Below, one piece after another: positions 60,212-64,000 of a stretch of DNA of 64,000 bases; the stretch's first letter is position 1; each line of letters starts with the position of its first letter. Below the pieces are notes generated by a model that worked only from the letters and a program-made list of their open reading frames with translations, did no database searches and was not told where the DNA came from. This stretch comes from Siphonodentalium dalli (taxonomy: Eukaryota; Mollusca; Scaphopoda; Gadilida; Siphonodentaliidae): positions 66,581,031-66,645,030 of the forward strand of contig CP136065.1 in NCBI GenBank assembly GCA_032622095.1, read 5' to 3'. Made by a program: the position numbers and the translations under genes.

Positions 60212-62234
60212 ACAGATTTCCGCTAAAGGAAGCCGTTCACACTGAACTATATGGATATATGTCCTGTTTTGTAAACCACAGTAGGAAAGGGGTTAACTTT
60301 TTGGTCGCTTCTCGTCGCTTATTAGTTCCTGCCCGGATTAGTCACGCATGAACGCACCCAATATAACCGCTGTACTTCCGTGAATTCGTCAGTTTTATTT
60401 TCCTACTTGTCGCGACGGTTATAAGGGAGTATTTTTCTTGAATTTCGAGTTTACATACTCAACAAATTCAATTTGTCGATACAATATAGCTTTCTAGGTT
60501 GCCTTAATTCTCATCCGTTTATAACTATCGGTTTAGAATTCATGGACCGTTTCGCTTCAAACATACAATTGTTCCGTGTTTTCGAAAAGCCGATCTTTTT
60601 CGATAATATTTTAGTCTTAAATTGACAAGTTTGCCATTGAACGGGCCTGAACGGCCTTCGTTACAATGACTTAAGACGCACATAGATTATTATGAGAGGT
60701 ACATCTATGGAATTTTTATCGAGCGTATAAGGTATGATGGAATTGGTCAAACCGTGAATGCCACGTGGTTCGCTACCGGAAGTCTCTTAATTTCGTGGCG
60801 TTTCCATTCGCAGAGTTTTCTTTCCATAATTCCATCGCTACTGACCCTATATCTTTCATAAGGTTCTGCACAACGTGCTTTCACATAATCCTTTGTGTTT
60901 ACATTTCAATACTGGCACATGACATGTATCCATGATCCAGCTCTGTTGACTACATTTTATCCAAATGGAACTGTTTCCTGTAGAATAATAATTGTTAATT
61001 GTTACTTAATCTGACATTAGTAGTACTACTAGTCAGTAACGACATTATTACTTTAAGACAGGGTTTAATATCTGACGAGTCTCAGAATTATGGTTCATGG
61101 TTCGATTCTCGTAAAGAGCATCAACTTCACTGTAGAATTTAGAAATGCTATCATTTGATGATTACGACGTGACATGCCATGGTACCCCCGGACATCATAG
61201 CTAATGATCAATCTCAGCCATGCCTGTCAATTTAATATCTATCTCGTTTATGCTCTAATGAACAATAGCTGCCAGTCTGAAACGGTGGGCTTGTATTGCT
61301 CTCAGGTGCCTGATCATCGTGATGGCCTAATAATAGTGATCTGTGGGGATTCAGGCTGAAATTAATAATTTCACTCCGTCTCATTCCAAATTATAGTTAT
61401 TCTTATTGTGAATTTTCTCCAAAAATTAACTTATGCTGACATTATTATTTGGCACCTCAGAGTAACGACTATGTTCGTTATGACCCGTACAGATATGTTG
61501 TCGTGGGTGCAGATACTCTCCGATAGGGGAAAAGCGTGCACATTAATGGCTGTACCGTGTACATGCATCGGCAGGTGCACGATACGGACTGCTACTGGAG
61601 TCACCGCAGGGTTATCAAGTTACTCGGCCATGGTCTCCTCTGGACCAGTGAGTCTATAACCGGATACCGTTATTTACCCATCATTTCCAATGGCTGTGTT
61701 GGTTTATTGACTAAGTGGTGTCTCCTTCCGGAATACAACCATAACTTACATCCTTCCTGTACAGGTTTACAGATGGTGGCGGGTGTCGGGTTACTACGAT
61801 TCTGGCTATTGATATGATTGGGACCCAAATTACAACTCATGGGCACTCAGGTTTGCTCTCTTCCCTCTTGTCGACATTCTGAAGGTGTCTAATCATGGAT
61901 TCACTATCTACCAAAAAATTTGACGGTTCTTTCGATCCTTTTCCCATCTTGGTTCAATTATGGGGTTGTGAAAGTGGAATTTGAGATGGAACTATTTCAC
62001 AATGAATTGTTGCGAATAACTTTCCTTATGATTCTCTTCGCTTTCAAGCCATCCTTGGTTTATTTCCATACCGGTACACTCATTGTCTCTCATTGAATAG
62101 ACTTCTTCATGATCTTAGAATGACAAGATTTAGAATTCTGGTGACTTGACCCCTCCAGTTAACTGGCCCACAGTAAAGTGCTCCTGTGGAATGTTTGATT
62201 CCCCATGTGGCAGCGACGTTTCTAGCAGCATTCC

Positions 62235-62879
62235 TTGCTACTGTGGCCAAAATTTGAGATGCCTGGATGTCGGCCCCCAATGAGAAATAACAGCAGTGGT
62301 ATTCCAGGAAGACGTGGGAGACATTATTTAGGGCAAGTAACCATATCAAATGTGAGCTTGGTACATGAACATGCTGTGCATACAATGCAGCGTGCATTGT
62401 TCATAACGTATTCATTGACTAGCTGGAGTCTACATGAATTTCAAATACATACGAGTCAAGACCTTGGCTCTTTGCATTCTATTACTACCTTTAGTACCGT
62501 TGATAGGGCGAATAGACTTCACATACGAATGCAGCATATTACATGGAAAGCATTTATATTGTCACGTGCCCCACGCCCACTGCCAATAGCCTTTCCGAAA
62601 CAAGTCCATCAAATGGCTCTTCATTCTTCTATTGCCCATATCAATTTGATTATCTGGCACATAGAATATAAAAAAGGCGGGACGTTTGCGCTGTCCAGCT
62701 TAGCTTTCGAGCTCATTGACCAGCATTACAGACATTTCCCTGCAGGCAGAGGACCACCCCGTGTGAATGGATCCAGACCTCATGGCACCAGCGCCCGATT
62801 ACAGGGACATGCCCTGCTGCCAAATCTGCGCGCTTCGGTATATGCTGTATTTGTCCTCTTTTCCTTCCACATGCCTTAA
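62235..62879 (+). CDS. Unrecognised 214-codon open frame inside the element (doubtful)
   Basis: An uninterrupted frame of 214 codons in the GC-richer interior of the large element. It has no recognisable domain, no membrane segment and no repeated motif. It could be chance, a relic of an element gene, or a real but unknown element protein. No comparable frame was seen in the sister element at 31196-36267, which argues against it. Confidence 0.15.
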   Translation: MLLWPKFEMPGCRPPMRNNSSGIPGRRGRHYLGQVTISNVSLVHEHAVHTMQRALFITYSLTSWSLHEFQIHTSQDLGSLHSITTFSTVDRANRLHIRMQHITWKAFILSRAPRPLPIAFPKQVHQMALHSSIAHINLIIWHIEYKKGGTFALSSLAFELIDQHYRHFPAGRGPPRVNGSRPHGTSARLQGHALLPNLRASVYAVFVLFSFHMP

Positions 62880-63698
62880 ACAGGACCACTTATGTAGGGG
62901 GAAGTTCCTCTCTATCATATGGCTTCTTTCCTTTACAACAACCTGGATATTAAATTCAATACGTTGCACAATTTGGGATGTGTGTCCTTTACTGAACTTC
63001 GTATGAAAATATCAATTTGTTTCCTTCCTTGCAGAGCCATATTTTAGAGCGGGTCTTCCCCTAGATTACTGCATGCATCATACTAACCTACCTATAACAC
63101 ACCTAGGTCGTTCTGCTGCATGTTGGGAGAAAGTGACAAGCTGTTCTATGCCGCGGCCTGAGTATTACGTAGGGTGACCAGGACATTTTACCCACAGCTT
63201 TTATCATCTGACTACATTGTACATCATTCGTACTGCTTTCGGTTGTCAACTGTCTGAATATTTACCTACGGTCGTTTCTTTACGTATATTCAATAGTCAT
63301 GTTCTGTGCGCCTTCGTTTCTTGACATCAGCTCGCGGTTGGTATTCCACTGGGAACGTGCACTAGTAGTTTACTTTCTCAGTGGATGCTCTGCTCCACCA
63401 CGGTCTTCAGTCATGAGCTACATGTGCCTATGGCTGTTCGTCATGCTCTTAGTGGGGTTATATATCTATATTTAGTGATACATTGGATCATGCCAGGGAT
63501 CTGTGCTCTGGCTTCGACCATTGGATTGATGGGCGAGGCTTTGGTAAGGCCTTCTGGCATGATCTCCTGATGAATTATATATCACCCTGATATATCTGTC
63601 ATATCATTTTATATATCTATATACGCAATGTGTATCACAGGGTTTCTACATGATATCTTGTGATACATCCCTCAGAGACATGTTATAACTGTTCTAAG

Positions 63699-64000
63699 AT
63701 GGAAGACAGGACCAGTTCACGCTCCTCCGATTACGCCTCGACGGTTCAATCAATTAGTGGGGATGCTACTGGTGGAGCTGTCGGGGTACTTGGGACCTCC
63801 AGGACATTTTGTCCCCCACCGGTGCCAGCGGTTCTGGGAGCTAAAGCTGCCAAATCGCGTGCGCACGAATCGACACCTTCGGCAGCTTACGCACAGGGCA
63901 GCGGCTGTACCCATAGCGGTAGCGAGTCGAGACCCCCTGGCCACGCTCTTAATTCAGACAAGGCCTTGCCTGCCACTCAACCATCTTGGGGTAGGAGAAC
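63699..64000 (+). CDS. N terminus of an unidentified, probably element-encoded protein (runs off window)
   Basis: ATG at 63699 opens a frame that stays open for 100 codons to the window edge. The protein is rich in Ser, Ala, Gly and Pro, starts MEDRTSSRSSDYAS and lacks hydrophobic segments. The sequence is clearly GC-richer than the surrounding intron. Its position, about 3.5 kb inside the left end of the large element, and its low-complexity composition suit the start of a Gag-like ORF1 or the disordered N terminus of a retroelement polyprotein. Without the downstream part, identity cannot be given. A host gene nested in the intron is the alternative. Confidence 0.5.
   Translation, partial: MEDRTSSRSSDYASTVQSISGDATGGAVGVLGTSRTFCPPPVPAVLGAKAAKSRAHESTPSAAYAQGSGCTHSGSESRPPGHALNSDKALPATQPSWGRR

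Larger units (their letters stand above)
60212..64000 (+). mobile_element. Second large inverted-end element, right end outside the window
   Basis: The start ATTTCCGCTAAAGGAAGCCG then CACTGAACTATATGG and AGGGGTTAACTTTT aligns with the left end at 31200-31270. A block near 61305-61450 (TAATAATAGTGATCTGTGGG; ATTATTATTTGGCACCTCAG) aligns with 32930-33060. No reverse transcriptase or recombinase motif could be read in 60300-63690. A clean frame opens at 63699. The family is the same as at 31196-36267 but diverged. Confidence 0.5.

Overview
The window looks like intron-rich metazoan nuclear DNA, probably from a lophotrochozoan and most likely a mollusc. The evidence is GT-AG exons tens of kilobases apart, AT-rich introns, and a dense load of short non-autonomous transposons, tRNA-derived SINEs and Helitron-like elements with internal tandem repeats, a style common in bivalves. 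The exact lineage cannot be fixed from sequence alone. No bacterial or viral gene organisation is present.

Two host genes can be supported, both on the + strand. The first is the 3' end of an alpha/beta-hydrolase gene (exons 874-1048 and 2651-2778), which carries the last 100 residues including the probable catalytic Asp and His. The second, occupying 22.5 to at least 59.5 kb, is SUPT20H (SPT20 homologue, the SAGA subunit also called FAM48A/p38IP). Fifteen exons splice in phase into about 508 residues, from the start codon at 22570 to a donor at 59491. The C-terminal exons lie beyond the window.

Almost everything else is mobile DNA. Region by region: 0-5 kb holds the hydrolase tail with foldback, Tc1/mariner-like and piggyBac-like MITEs. 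5.2-6.6 kb is tandem-repeat DNA. 6.8-11.3 kb has a hAT-like element and fold-backs. 12.3-15.2 kb is a head-to-tail array of five Helitron-like elements. 16-20 kb contains an inverted-repeat element, a hAT-like element and a tRNA-derived SINE. From 22.5 kb the SUPT20H introns are packed with hAT-, piggyBac-, pogo- and mariner-like MITEs, many of them palindromic and several within 10-50 bases of a splice site. A large inverted-repeat retroelement-like insertion of unknown class fills most of intron 6 (31.2-36.3 kb). A diverged relative begins at about 60.2 kb and runs off the window, carrying an open, GC-richer reading frame (63699 to the end).

The most informative signals are transposon boundaries with intact target-site duplications: 8 bp for six hAT-like insertions, TTAA for piggyBac-like ones, TA for mariner/pogo-like ones. 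Others are the higher-order Helitron-like array, and a tandem duplication that repeats an exon-intron junction of SUPT20H six times.
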